Positions 52,137-60,827 of a stretch of 64,000 nucleotides of DNA are shown here, piece after piece. Numbering within the stretch: position 1 is the stretch's first letter; each line of letters opens with the position of its first letter. The notes under the pieces were generated by a model. It saw nothing but the letters and a program-made list of their open reading frames with translations. It was not told the origin of the DNA and searched no databases. The stretch covers positions 310,001-374,000 of the forward strand of contig NZ_JBHTBQ010000014.1 in assembly GCF_042664895.1 (NCBI RefSeq). The letters are read 5' to 3'. The stretch is from Iodobacter arcticus. Lineage in GTDB: Bacteria; Pseudomonadota; Gammaproteobacteria; Burkholderiales; Chitinibacteraceae. Position numbers and translations under genes: made by a program.

Positions 52137-53513
52137 TTAAATACCCTTCACAATCCACCCCTCCGCCGTATCCTCCACCTCATACCCCCACGTTTTTAAC
52201 TCCCCGCGTACCTTATCCGCTGCTGCCCAGTTTTTCTCTTTGCGATATTGCTGGCGCTGTTCAGCCAGGGTTTGAATCTCAAAGGGAATGGCTGCTGCAA
52301 CAGCGGGTTGCCAGGTGGCTAAACCTAAGCCTAATACTTCGTCAAACTTCCTCAGCGTGGCTTTTTTGTGGCTTGGGCCGAGATTGGATTTGAGTAGCTC
52401 CCACACCAGTGCAATGGCGCGGGGGATGTTGAGGTCTTGGTTGATTTCTTCGGTAAAGCGCGCCAAATAATCGCTATCGCACTCGTCACCATCGGGCAGG
52501 GCGAAGTAGTTGTCCCGTAGTCGGCCAAGGGCAGTTTGTGCGCCGCTGAGCGCATCCCAATTAAAATTAAGCTGGCTACGATAGTGTGCCGTTAAGCAAA
52601 GATAACGATAGGCAATCGGGTCGATGCCTTGATCGATCAGCGTTTGCAGGCGCAGGAAATCGCCGCTGGATTTGCTCATTTTGCTGGCGTCCAGCTGCAA
52701 GAAATAACCGTGCATCCAGAAATTTGCCAAGCGTGTGCCGTGGCAGGCTTGGTTTTGGGCGATTTCATTACTGTGGTGAATCGAGATATGGTCTTCGCCA
52801 CCACAGTGAATATCAAACCAAGGTTCTAGGTATTTGGCCGACATGGCCGAGCATTCGATATGCCAGCCTGGGAAACCGCGCCCCCAAGGGCTTTCCCATT
52901 CCATTTGGCGGGCGCTGCCTTCTGGGCTGAATTTCCATAGGGCAAAATCTGTGGAGGATTTTTTCTCGCCCAGCGCCACGCGGCTGCCTGCATTGAGACC
53001 TTCGCGGTTTAAGCGGGCTAAATAGCCATAATCGTTTTGCTTGGCGGTATCAAAATAAACACCATCGCTATTGGCGTAGGTATAGCCTTTTTCTTCCAGT
53101 ACCTGAATAAAGGCAATTTGCTCGCTGATATGCTCGGTGGCTTTGCACCAGAGTGTGGGCTCTAGCATATTGAGCGTGACTAAATCATTTTTAAATACGG
53201 CGCTGAAGTAATCGGCAATATCCCATGCGGATTTTCCCGATTTTCGGCTGCCGCGCTCCATTTTATCTTCGCCTTCGTCGGCATCAGAAACCAGATGCCC
53301 TACATCGGTGATATTGACGATATGGCGCACTTTATAGCCATTAAATTGCAGGGTGCGGCGCAAGATATCTTCGAATAAATAAGTACGCAAGTTGCCAATA
53401 TGTGCATAGTCATATACGGTTGGGCCGCAACAGTACAATCCAACCCAGTCGGTGCGAATGGCTTGAAATGGCCTTAATTGGCGTTCCCAGTTGTCGTATA
53501 AGAATATTTGCAT
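52137..53513 (-). CDS. cysS: Cysteinyl-tRNA synthetase
   Basis: 458 residues, normal length. The zinc/HIGH region is CCGPTVYDYAHIGNLRTYLFED near the amino end, with the first zinc cysteine in YCCGPT. KMSKS is in DASKMSKSSGD. Further zinc ligands are in GWHIECSAM and GGEDHISIHHSNE. The carboxyl DALR domain ends in RGELKTWGYEVEDTAEGWIVKG. It charges tRNA-Cys in the cytoplasm. A GC-rich hairpin (CAGGTGGCC/GGCCACCTG, 52102-52124) lies just after the stop but has no U-run. The 242-bp gap upstream contains the promoters of cysS and the divergent HIT gene. Confidence 0.97.
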   Translation of the reverse strand: MQIFLYDNWERQLRPFQAIRTDWVGLYCCGPTVYDYAHIGNLRTYLFEDILRRTLQFNGYKVRHIVNITDVGHLVSDADEGEDKMERGSRKSGKSAWDIADYFSAVFKNDLVTLNMLEPTLWCKATEHISEQIAFIQVLEEKGYTYANSDGVYFDTAKQNDYGYLARLNREGLNAGSRVALGEKKSSTDFALWKFSPEGSARQMEWESPWGRGFPGWHIECSAMSAKYLEPWFDIHCGGEDHISIHHSNEIAQNQACHGTRLANFWMHGYFLQLDASKMSKSSGDFLRLQTLIDQGIDPIAYRYLCLTAHYRSQLNFNWDALSGAQTALGRLRDNYFALPDGDECDSDYLARFTEEINQDLNIPRAIALVWELLKSNLGPSHKKATLRKFDEVLGLGLATWQPAVAAAIPFEIQTLAEQRQQYRKEKNWAAADKVRGELKTWGYEVEDTAEGWIVKGI

Positions 53514-53755
53514 ATTGGCTTGATCGGCATATTAGTTTAAAAAATGATTGTACTCAGAAATGGCGAGTTTTTGCGCAGCTTAAGCTTCAATGATTTGTTA
53601 CGCTCTGTGTTAGATTCAACGAATTAATATGCTTTAAATGCAATATAAGATTGTGCTTGAGGCGGGTAGCGGCCGAGAGACGTGGCCTGTAAAATATGGG
53701 CGCTTATTAAGGCGAATGCTCAGTCTATAATGGCAAAAATGCAGGAGGGTGTTTA

Positions 53756-54169
53756 ATGAGTTCAGAATGCGTGCTGTGTGTTGAAAATGGCGGAGAAGTC
53801 CTTTGGCAGGATGACTTTTGCCGCGTTGTTTTGGTGGATGAGGCGGGCTACCCGGGTTTTTGCCGAGTCATCTTAAAGCAGCATACGGCGGAATTCAGCG
53901 ATTTAAATGCCGCAGATAGAAACCGCTTGATGCAGCTGGTTTTTGCTGTTGAATCGGCCATTCGCAGTACCTTGCAGCCGGATAAAGTTAATCTGGCCAG
54001 CCTTGGCAATATGGTGCCACATTTGCATTGGCATGTGATTCCCCGCTTTAAAGAAGATCGCCATTTTCCCGCACCGATCTGGGCCGAGGCGGCACGCCCC
54101 GATGCAGACAAGGTTTCCGCTAAGCAATTATTAGCGCTTAGAATTGCTTTGCAGGCCTTAACACAATGA
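53756..54169 (+). CDS. HIT-family (histidine triad) protein
   Basis: 137 residues. The active histidine triad is HLHWHVIPR near residues 89-97. The amino end has a CxxC pair (CVLCVENGG) and the hydrophobic core VVLVDEAGYPGFCRVILKQH. HIT proteins hydrolyse or transfer nucleotidyl groups (Hint, Fhit and GalT relatives); the exact substrate is unknown. AGGAGGGTG precedes the ATG. The stop overlaps the next gene by four bases (ATGA), so the two are co-translated. Confidence 0.92.
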   Translation: MSSECVLCVENGGEVLWQDDFCRVVLVDEAGYPGFCRVILKQHTAEFSDLNAADRNRLMQLVFAVESAIRSTLQPDKVNLASLGNMVPHLHWHVIPRFKEDRHFPAPIWAEAARPDADKVSAKQLLALRIALQALTQ

Positions 54170-55740
54170 GCCAGCTCCCCTTTACAGATGCACGTGGTGC
54201 AAAAGACTGGCTTATTTTATTGCCTTTAATTAATACGCGCGTTGCGCATGCCGAGTTGAGCAATGCCATTAAAGCGCTGGCTGTGGGGCATATTGCGCCT
54301 GTAGAAGCGCTGAAAGCTTTAGAGCTATTGCGTGGCTCTGTGCATGATGTGCAATTTGCCTTGCTGCCCGAGTTTGCTGCCAAGCCTTTGCCTTTAAGCG
54401 CTGCCGAGCAAACGCAATGGCAGGCTGCCTGTGATTTGTGGGAGGCCATGGCAGAGGCTTATGCACGCTACTGGAAAGAAGCCGAGCCAGAAGATTCACC
54501 TATTCATGAATACTTACCTTTATTGGCCGAGCGCACTTTACGCTGCATGGGTTTTGTTGCCCGTTGTTATTATGTGGTGGGGCGAAAAGTCTCTGATGCT
54601 TTGTGGGTTAAAATATTTGCGTATTATCAGCATGCTGAGCAATTGGCAATTAGCGATAAAAAAGTAAAAGATCGTTTTTTATTTATCGGTGATTCAACCA
54701 CGCTGCACGCTGTTTTTATTCATATTTTATTACTTTCAGCTGCAAATCCTAATCAGTACACTTTGCGACGTTTGCTATGGCTTGATCAGATATTAGAATT
54801 GTTTGCTACTCGCAGCCAAATTGCTTTGCATGCACCTGCATTGCCGGGTAAAACGCCTTTGCAAATTGATTTAGCCACGCCCGGCAGCCCACAGCGTTTT
54901 GGCCAGCCTAAAGAAGGGCCGGATATTCGGGAAATCGATACGCTGGCATTAGCCCAGGTTTTATCCAAGCGAATTAAATTGCTACGCCAAGGTGAATTAC
55001 CAGAAAAACTAGGTTTGGGTAATGAGCTGGGCTTGCAAGTAACAATAGATATTTTGTCTGATCTTTACCGGCTTTGGTGCGAGCATGGTACCGAGCGTGC
55101 CAGCAGGGAATTAAAAGCGCGTACCGTGCCGCTAATTTTGGGCCTATCTGCCCAGCATCGCTATGTGGTCGATGGCGATTACACCGCTCCGCCAGAAGAA
55201 GCGGTTCGCGTGGGCAGCCGTGATTTAATTAATATTCATCTGTTTGGTGATCTGACGCCTTCCAAGCAAAGCCATGAACCACCGCCATTACCACCGATCG
55301 AGCTATGGGATGTGGTGAATGAAACCGCTCAGGGCCTGCGTTTAACGCGTCTTGCTTCTGCAGGGGAGCGGATTAGTTTAAATCAACTGATTGTGGTGAA
55401 ATCTTCAGCCCGATATTTAGCCGGTGTAGTGCGCTGGCTTGAAGAAAGCGATGGTGATCTGCATATGGGCTTGGTGTTATTGCCCGGTCTGCCTAAAGCG
55501 GCAGCCATAAGGCCGTGCGAGCCAGCCCGCGCCCATGCGGATTACACCGAAATCGTATGGCTACCCGCCATGCCCGTATTAAAAGCCCCCAAAACCATGC
55601 TTTTACCCAATGGCTGGTTTAGAGCAGGGCGGCAATGCGAGTTTTGGAATGGCGAGAGTTTAGTTAAAGTGAAATTTATCAGCTTAGTGGAATACGGCAG
55701 CAACTTTGAGCGGGTGCATTTTTCAGAATTAAAGATTTGA
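54166..55740 (+). CDS. Probable PilZ-type c-di-GMP effector (FimW-like)
   Basis: 524 residues, soluble. The amino two thirds are helical (for example LERTLRCMGFVARCYYVV, RRLLWLDQILELFATRSQIA). The last 150 residues look beta-rich: WDVVNETAQGLRLTRLASAG, GERISLNQLIVV, YLAGVVRWLEESDGDLHMGL. This layout recalls the FimW-like receptors whose carboxyl PilZ-like domain reads c-di-GMP, but I cannot confirm the arginine motif, so the assignment is tentative. The gene overlaps the HIT gene by four bases. Other c-di-GMP genes nearby (44229 and 55796) make a role in that network plausible. Confidence 0.55.
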   Translation: MSQLPFTDARGAKDWLILLPLINTRVAHAELSNAIKALAVGHIAPVEALKALELLRGSVHDVQFALLPEFAAKPLPLSAAEQTQWQAACDLWEAMAEAYARYWKEAEPEDSPIHEYLPLLAERTLRCMGFVARCYYVVGRKVSDALWVKIFAYYQHAEQLAISDKKVKDRFLFIGDSTTLHAVFIHILLLSAANPNQYTLRRLLWLDQILELFATRSQIALHAPALPGKTPLQIDLATPGSPQRFGQPKEGPDIREIDTLALAQVLSKRIKLLRQGELPEKLGLGNELGLQVTIDILSDLYRLWCEHGTERASRELKARTVPLILGLSAQHRYVVDGDYTAPPEEAVRVGSRDLINIHLFGDLTPSKQSHEPPPLPPIELWDVVNETAQGLRLTRLASAGERISLNQLIVVKSSARYLAGVVRWLEESDGDLHMGLVLLPGLPKAAAIRPCEPARAHADYTEIVWLPAMPVLKAPKTMLLPNGWFRAGRQCEFWNGESLVKVKFISLVEYGSNFERVHFSELKI

Positions 55741-55795
55741 TGGGTCTGGCGGCGAGAGCGCAGCTCTAAGCCGCCAGCAGTGGCCACGGGATGTT

Positions 55796-57385
55796 TTAAT
55801 CCTGCCCACTTGCAATTCTCAATAATTTTTCTTCATCTACTTCATCAATTTGCGATGGTCCTAAGAATAATTCGGCGTAGTTTTTCCATACTTTTTCTTT
55901 GACAAAAATCTCAAATAAATCGCCATCAATATGCTGATCTTTAGCCATGCGCGCAAGAATGGTTAAGGATTGCGAGATCTTCATGCCGTCTTTATACGGG
56001 CGATCGCGGGCTGTGAGCGCTTCAAATACATCGGCAATCCCCATAATGCGTGCCTGAACACTCATTTGATCTTTAGTTAGCCCGCGTGGGTAGCCTTTGC
56101 CGTCCATTCTTTCGTGGTGGCCACCGGCAAATTCGGCGACGTTTTTTAAATGCTTGGGCCAGGGTAATGATTCAAGCATTTCGATGGTGACTTCAATATG
56201 GTGATTAATAATTTGTCGCTCGGCGGCGGTGAGTGTGCCGCGTGCAATCGATAGATTTTCTATTTCTTCGGGCGATAAAAAAGGGCTGAGGATTCCTTCG
56301 GGGTTAATCCATTGTTGCTGGCCTATGGTTCTCACTCTTTCGCAGGCGGTATCGGGCATAAATTCTCCGCCTGTATTGGCATGCTGTAAAAATGCTTTAT
56401 CGGCTTCAATTTGCGCTACACGTTGTTTCCATTCTTGCTCAGTGCATTTACCGCGTAAAAAATCAATTTCAGCATCGCGCGCTAATACTTCAAAGCGGGT
56501 ATCTACCAGCTGAATTCGGTCAAATATCGTTTGTAATTTGGTGGCTTTATCAACCACATGCACCGGGGTGGTGATTTTTCCGCAATCATGTAAAAGCCCG
56601 GCAATTTTTAATTCGTATCTACCCTGATTATCCATTGTGAAATCAGCCATGGGGCCATAAGTGGCATAGTTGACTGCTTCGGCAAGCATAACGGTTAATG
56701 CTGGCACACGCTGGCAATGGCCGCCGGTATAGGGCGATTTATCGTCGATGGCTAAGTTGATTAAATTAATAAATGATTCAAACAATTCTTCTAATTGATG
56801 AATTAAGCGCCGATTGGTCAGCGCAATAGCCGCTTGTGATGCCAGTGATTCGGCCATACTTTGGCTGTCTGCATCAAAATGGCTTAGTTGGCCTTGCTCG
56901 TCTCTGGCATTAATCAGCTGCAATACGCCAATGATTTCTCTTTCATGGTTTTTCATTGGTACGGTTAGAAATGATTTAGAGCGATAACCCACGCTGGAAT
57001 CAAAGCGTTTTGTACCCGAAAAATCGTAGCCTTCGGCGGTATAAGCGTCTTTGATATTAATGGTGGTATCTTTATTAACCGAGCAAGCCACTACATTATT
57101 TAAGTTGGGCGTGCCATCGGTATGGCGCAGCATGACAGGCGGCAGATTGGTGGGGTGGCCGGTGGTGCCGCCCAAGGCGATTCCCAGCGATTCGGTAATC
57201 ACAATCTCAAAATGCAGTGCGCCGCCTTTGATCAGATAGAGTGTGCCTGCATCTGCGTTAACCAGATGTTTAGCAGCAATCAGAATTGTTTCCATCAGCT
57301 TGTCGATATGATTTTCGCAAGACAGGGAGATCCCAATTGCATTGAGCTGCTTTAAGCGCTCGTGGAGAATGTGGTGGCTAAGCAT
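55796..57385 (-). CDS. GAF and HD-GYP domain phosphodiesterase
   Basis: 529 residues from the ATG at 57385; an upstream TTG frame is possible. The amino GAF domain (about 20-185) has ADAGTLYLIKGGALHFEI and GVLQLINARDEQG. A linker helix leads to an HD-GYP domain with HDCGKITTPVHV near 268 and HHERMDGKGYPRGL near 425, which contains the GYP signature. An insertion of about 100 residues (RIQLVDTRFEVLARDAEIDF to about 390) separates the two metal motifs, as in other GAF/HD-GYP proteins. HD-GYP enzymes hydrolyse c-di-GMP to pGpG or GMP. The GAF domain could bind a small ligand such as a cyclic nucleotide; the adenylate cyclase nearby makes cAMP one candidate. Confidence 0.93.
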   Translation of the reverse strand: MLSHHILHERLKQLNAIGISLSCENHIDKLMETILIAAKHLVNADAGTLYLIKGGALHFEIVITESLGIALGGTTGHPTNLPPVMLRHTDGTPNLNNVVACSVNKDTTINIKDAYTAEGYDFSGTKRFDSSVGYRSKSFLTVPMKNHEREIIGVLQLINARDEQGQLSHFDADSQSMAESLASQAAIALTNRRLIHQLEELFESFINLINLAIDDKSPYTGGHCQRVPALTVMLAEAVNYATYGPMADFTMDNQGRYELKIAGLLHDCGKITTPVHVVDKATKLQTIFDRIQLVDTRFEVLARDAEIDFLRGKCTEQEWKQRVAQIEADKAFLQHANTGGEFMPDTACERVRTIGQQQWINPEGILSPFLSPEEIENLSIARGTLTAAERQIINHHIEVTIEMLESLPWPKHLKNVAEFAGGHHERMDGKGYPRGLTKDQMSVQARIMGIADVFEALTARDRPYKDGMKISQSLTILARMAKDQHIDGDLFEIFVKEKVWKNYAELFLGPSQIDEVDEEKLLRIASGQD

Positions 57386-57523
57386 ATTGCATCTCTGTTT
57401 TGATCCGCGCAAAGCTACTCTGAACGCTGATTATTGCACTTAATCAGGCGCATCAATCTTGATTGTGGATGAACTACATTTTTGCCCTTCATTTTTATGG
57501 CTATCCGCAATATTTTGATCGTT

Positions 57524-59863
57524 TTATTTGATACAAACCGCACGAATCTGCGCCATATCGGTTAAGCCTTGTAGTACTTTTTCAATGCCATCTTGCTTTA
57601 GGGTGCGCATGCCTTCTTCTAGGGCGGTGGCAAGTAATTCCGCCACGCGGGCGTGCTCCTGAATTTGCTTTTTGACCATATCCGTACCTACTAAAAGCTC
57701 GTGTAGCCCCAAGCGGCCTTTATAGCCGGTGTTATTGCAGACATCGCAGCCTTTGGCGCGATAAAGGGTGAAATGGCCTTCTTTATTAGCAAACGATGCT
57801 ACCCAGTCTTTATATACGGTCTCTAAGGCGAGCTCGGGGTCCTTCTGCCAGTCGGTTGTTTGCCTCAGCTCTTCGCTGTATTCATTCAGCATTCCCATGA
57901 TTTCGGCTGCATCAGCGTCATAAGCCTCTTTGCATTTGCATAGCCTTTTGGCAAGGCGCTGCGCCAGAATCCCGAGCAGGGCATCGGCAAAGTTGAAGGG
58001 ATCCATTCCCATATCTAACAGACGAATAATCGATTCTGGTGCGCTATTGGTGTGCAGGGTAGCCAGCACCAAATGCCCGGTGAGCGAGGCTTCAATACCG
58101 GTACTGGTGGTTTCTTTATCACGCATTTCCCCCACCATAATGATGTCTGGGTCGGCGCGTAAAAAGGCTTTCATAATAGTGGCAAAAGTCAGCCCCGCCT
58201 TATTATTAACTTGCACTTGGCGCAGGCCTTTTTGGGTGATTTCAACCGGGTCTTCTGCGGTCCATATTTTGGTGTCCGGCGTGTTGAGGTGTTTGAGGAT
58301 GGAGTGCAGGGTGGTGGTTTTACCCGAGCCGGTTGGCCCGCAAACAAAAAACAGGCCATAGGGCTTGGCGATCACCGATTTTAAATGGCTGATGGTGCGG
58401 GTCGAGAGTGCGAGTTTATCCAGCGGTAAAGGCTCGCCCGAGGCCAGAATCCGCATCACCACATCTTCTACGCCGCCTTGGGTAGGAATGGTGGCCACAC
58501 GCAGCTCGATATCGTAGCCGGGCACATATTTTTTGAACTTGATTTTGCCATCTTGCGGCTTGCGTTTCTCTGAGATATCCAGATCGCACATAATTTTAAT
58601 GCGGGTGACGAGCGGGTTGCGGTAGGACGCTGGTACTTCCTTATAAGCGACTAAAGAGCCATCGCGGCGAAAGCGAATACGGGTTTTTTCATTGCCGGGG
58701 GATGGCTCGATATGAATATCAGAAACGCCGGTTTTATATGCTTCAACAATAATCTGGTTGACGAGTTTGACCAGCTCATTGTCTTGAGCTGCTGAGATTT
58801 CTTCGGGGGAAACCGGCACGGCGTCTTCTTCATCGACCATATTAGAGAGCAGGGCATCGATATTACTATCGTTGCTGGGCTCGCCAAAAAACAGATCGAG
58901 GGTTTTTTGGAATTCTACTTTGGTGCTGACCCGGTAAACGGCCTTTTTATTAGGGAAAACATGGGCCACGGTATGGCTGGCACGGATGCGTTCCGGATCG
59001 GTGGTTAGGATGATAATACCTTCTGTTTCCTCATCAACCGGTAGCCATTCATTTTCTGCGGCGTATTCGCGCTTGATATTTTTGAGTAAATCGAGCGGTT
59101 TAATTCTTTCCGGTTTAAACGCTTCGTAAGCCACTCCAAAATAGCCAGCCAGCGATTGGCCAAGGGGGGCGAGCGGTACTTGGTATTTTTCGCTGAGCAG
59201 TGATTCTATATCCCGCTTATCTCTTTGGGCTTCACGCAGGGCCACTTGTAAGGCAGCAGGCGTGATGATGTTGGCCGCGACAAGACCACCATATTTATGC
59301 TGGGGTGAAAAAGGAAAAGGCTGCTGCTGTCTTTGCTGCAAAGCAATGGCGAGTGTTTTGGCGAGTAAACGGATGCCGTCTTCGGTTTGCGCTTCAAAAG
59401 GGTGTTGCTGATTATTATTAATCAGCTGCACTACGCCGATCAAGGTGCCGTCCAGCTCGGCTAATAGGGGGGCAGCCAGCATTTCTCTGGCATGAAAGCC
59501 GGTTTGTTTATCGACTGCCTGTAAAAACTGTAGCGTGGGGCTGTAGCTGCTTAGTTCCTCGGCGTTATAGACATCGCGGATATTAACCAGCTGTTTATGG
59601 TTGGCCACAAAACCCGCCACGCTGCGATCATTCACCGGAATGCGCAGCTCTTTAAAGCCTTCCAGACCTGTTTTGACCCTAGAGGTCATTTCATTGCCGG
59701 TATCGTTTGCCACATAAATGGTGAGCCGCTCAGCACCAAACACTTTGCACGCTTCGCCACTGATTTCCAGCAAGATCTCATCAATATGCCGGGTTGCATG
59801 GATGCGATTGGTCAGGGCTTGTAGCTCATGCATAAAGTGTAGGGCGTTATCTTTTTGGCTCAT
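57524..59863 (-). CDS. GAF-domain GspE/PilB-type secretion ATPase
   Basis: 779 residues. An amino-terminal GAF domain (about 15-170) is followed by an MshEN/GspE_N region (about 190-345, with KYQVPLAPLGQSLAGYFGVA) and the secretion ATPase domain. Walker A is GPTGSGKTTTLHSIL near 510. The Asp and His boxes are in LRADPDIIMVGEMRD and GHLVLATLHTN. Two cysteine pairs for zinc are CKCKEAYD near 641 and CDVCNNTGYKG near 708. GspE/PilB ATPases power type II secretion or type IV pilus extension. A GAF domain at the amino end is unusual and implies regulation by a ligand. No other T2SS or pilus gene is next to it; the neighbours are signalling genes. Confidence 0.92.
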   Translation of the reverse strand: MSQKDNALHFMHELQALTNRIHATRHIDEILLEISGEACKVFGAERLTIYVANDTGNEMTSRVKTGLEGFKELRIPVNDRSVAGFVANHKQLVNIRDVYNAEELSSYSPTLQFLQAVDKQTGFHAREMLAAPLLAELDGTLIGVVQLINNNQQHPFEAQTEDGIRLLAKTLAIALQQRQQQPFPFSPQHKYGGLVAANIITPAALQVALREAQRDKRDIESLLSEKYQVPLAPLGQSLAGYFGVAYEAFKPERIKPLDLLKNIKREYAAENEWLPVDEETEGIIILTTDPERIRASHTVAHVFPNKKAVYRVSTKVEFQKTLDLFFGEPSNDSNIDALLSNMVDEEDAVPVSPEEISAAQDNELVKLVNQIIVEAYKTGVSDIHIEPSPGNEKTRIRFRRDGSLVAYKEVPASYRNPLVTRIKIMCDLDISEKRKPQDGKIKFKKYVPGYDIELRVATIPTQGGVEDVVMRILASGEPLPLDKLALSTRTISHLKSVIAKPYGLFFVCGPTGSGKTTTLHSILKHLNTPDTKIWTAEDPVEITQKGLRQVQVNNKAGLTFATIMKAFLRADPDIIMVGEMRDKETTSTGIEASLTGHLVLATLHTNSAPESIIRLLDMGMDPFNFADALLGILAQRLAKRLCKCKEAYDADAAEIMGMLNEYSEELRQTTDWQKDPELALETVYKDWVASFANKEGHFTLYRAKGCDVCNNTGYKGRLGLHELLVGTDMVKKQIQEHARVAELLATALEEGMRTLKQDGIEKVLQGLTDMAQIRAVCIK

Positions 59864-60046
59864 GGTGATGGCTCTTGGAAGGCGGTGTCAGCTTGTGCTT
59901 GTTTGTCGGTTGGCTTGTTAGTTCGTTAGTTTGTGGCGCACTGTGCTTATCGCTGAGCGACTAAACCCATGTTGCATGTGGAGCTTCGAGTGCGCCCTAA
60001 GGGATTGTGTTTTAAGATTTGGGTTTTGTTTGCTGCGCAATATCAG

Positions 60047-60811
60047 TTAAAAATGGATGACTTGGTTTTGCTCTAATCTACTGATGGTTAAATGTAAGTT
60101 GTCTCTTAATATCTCTTGCATCGTGAGCTCAGAATCTGCTGGTTTCAAGTGGGTGACTAAAACCTGGCAGGGGCGGCTTAGGTTTTTGAGCTGTTCAAGC
60201 AAAGTAAGCGGGCAGAAGTGTTTGGCTGCGTTGGCCAGCTCGTATTCACGGTTGCTAAATGCGGTTTCGATAATCAAATGGCTTAGATTATCTGTGGCAT
60301 TGACGATGTCCCAAAAGGCGACGTTGCAAACTGAATCGCCGCTGAAGATCACTGAATTTTTACCGCTATCTAGCTGATAACCTACGGCGGGTACGGTGTG
60401 TACGGCTGGAAGCGCGGTGATAGTGCATTTTTCAATGGTGCAGGATTGGCCCACATCGAGCGTGATATAACGCATAAATGGTGCGTCGTGATGAGGGATT
60501 TTGTTGAAATCTGGCCAAACGGCCCAATTGAAAATATGTTTTTTTAAGACATTTAAGGTGGCTTCGCTGGCATACACGTTCAGCGGGGTGCTACGGCTGC
60601 CCATAATGGTGTCGACCAGCATGGGCAAACAGGCGATGTGATCGAGGTGGGCGTGGGTCAGGAAAATATGTTCGATACGAGTGAGCGCGGTAAAGCTGAG
60701 ATCGCCCACGCCTGTGCCGGCATCGATCAGGATCGAATCATTAATGAGGAATGAAGTGGTGCGGTTTGCGCCACCAATTCCGCCACTACACCCCAATATT
60801 CGTAAATGCAT
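60047..60811 (-). CDS. Metallo-beta-lactamase-fold cyclic nucleotide phosphodiesterase
   Basis: 254 residues from the ATG at 60811 (MHLRILGCSGGIGGANRTTS). The metal-binding motif is THAHLDH near residue 61. Further ligands are in SGDSVCN and the late VTHLKP. The sequence fits the class II cAMP phosphodiesterase branch of the superfamily (PDEase_II) better than RNase Z or lactamases. It starts 16 bases after the stop of the adenylate cyclase gene on the same strand, so the pair could make and remove the same second messenger. Activity on cAMP is inferred from family and context. Confidence 0.8.
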   Translation of the reverse strand: MHLRILGCSGGIGGANRTTSFLINDSILIDAGTGVGDLSFTALTRIEHIFLTHAHLDHIACLPMLVDTIMGSRSTPLNVYASEATLNVLKKHIFNWAVWPDFNKIPHHDAPFMRYITLDVGQSCTIEKCTITALPAVHTVPAVGYQLDSGKNSVIFSGDSVCNVAFWDIVNATDNLSHLIIETAFSNREYELANAAKHFCPLTLLEQLKNLSRPCQVLVTHLKPADSELTMQEILRDNLHLTISRLEQNQVIHF

Positions 60812-60827
60812 CGCGAGGCCTTTGCTG

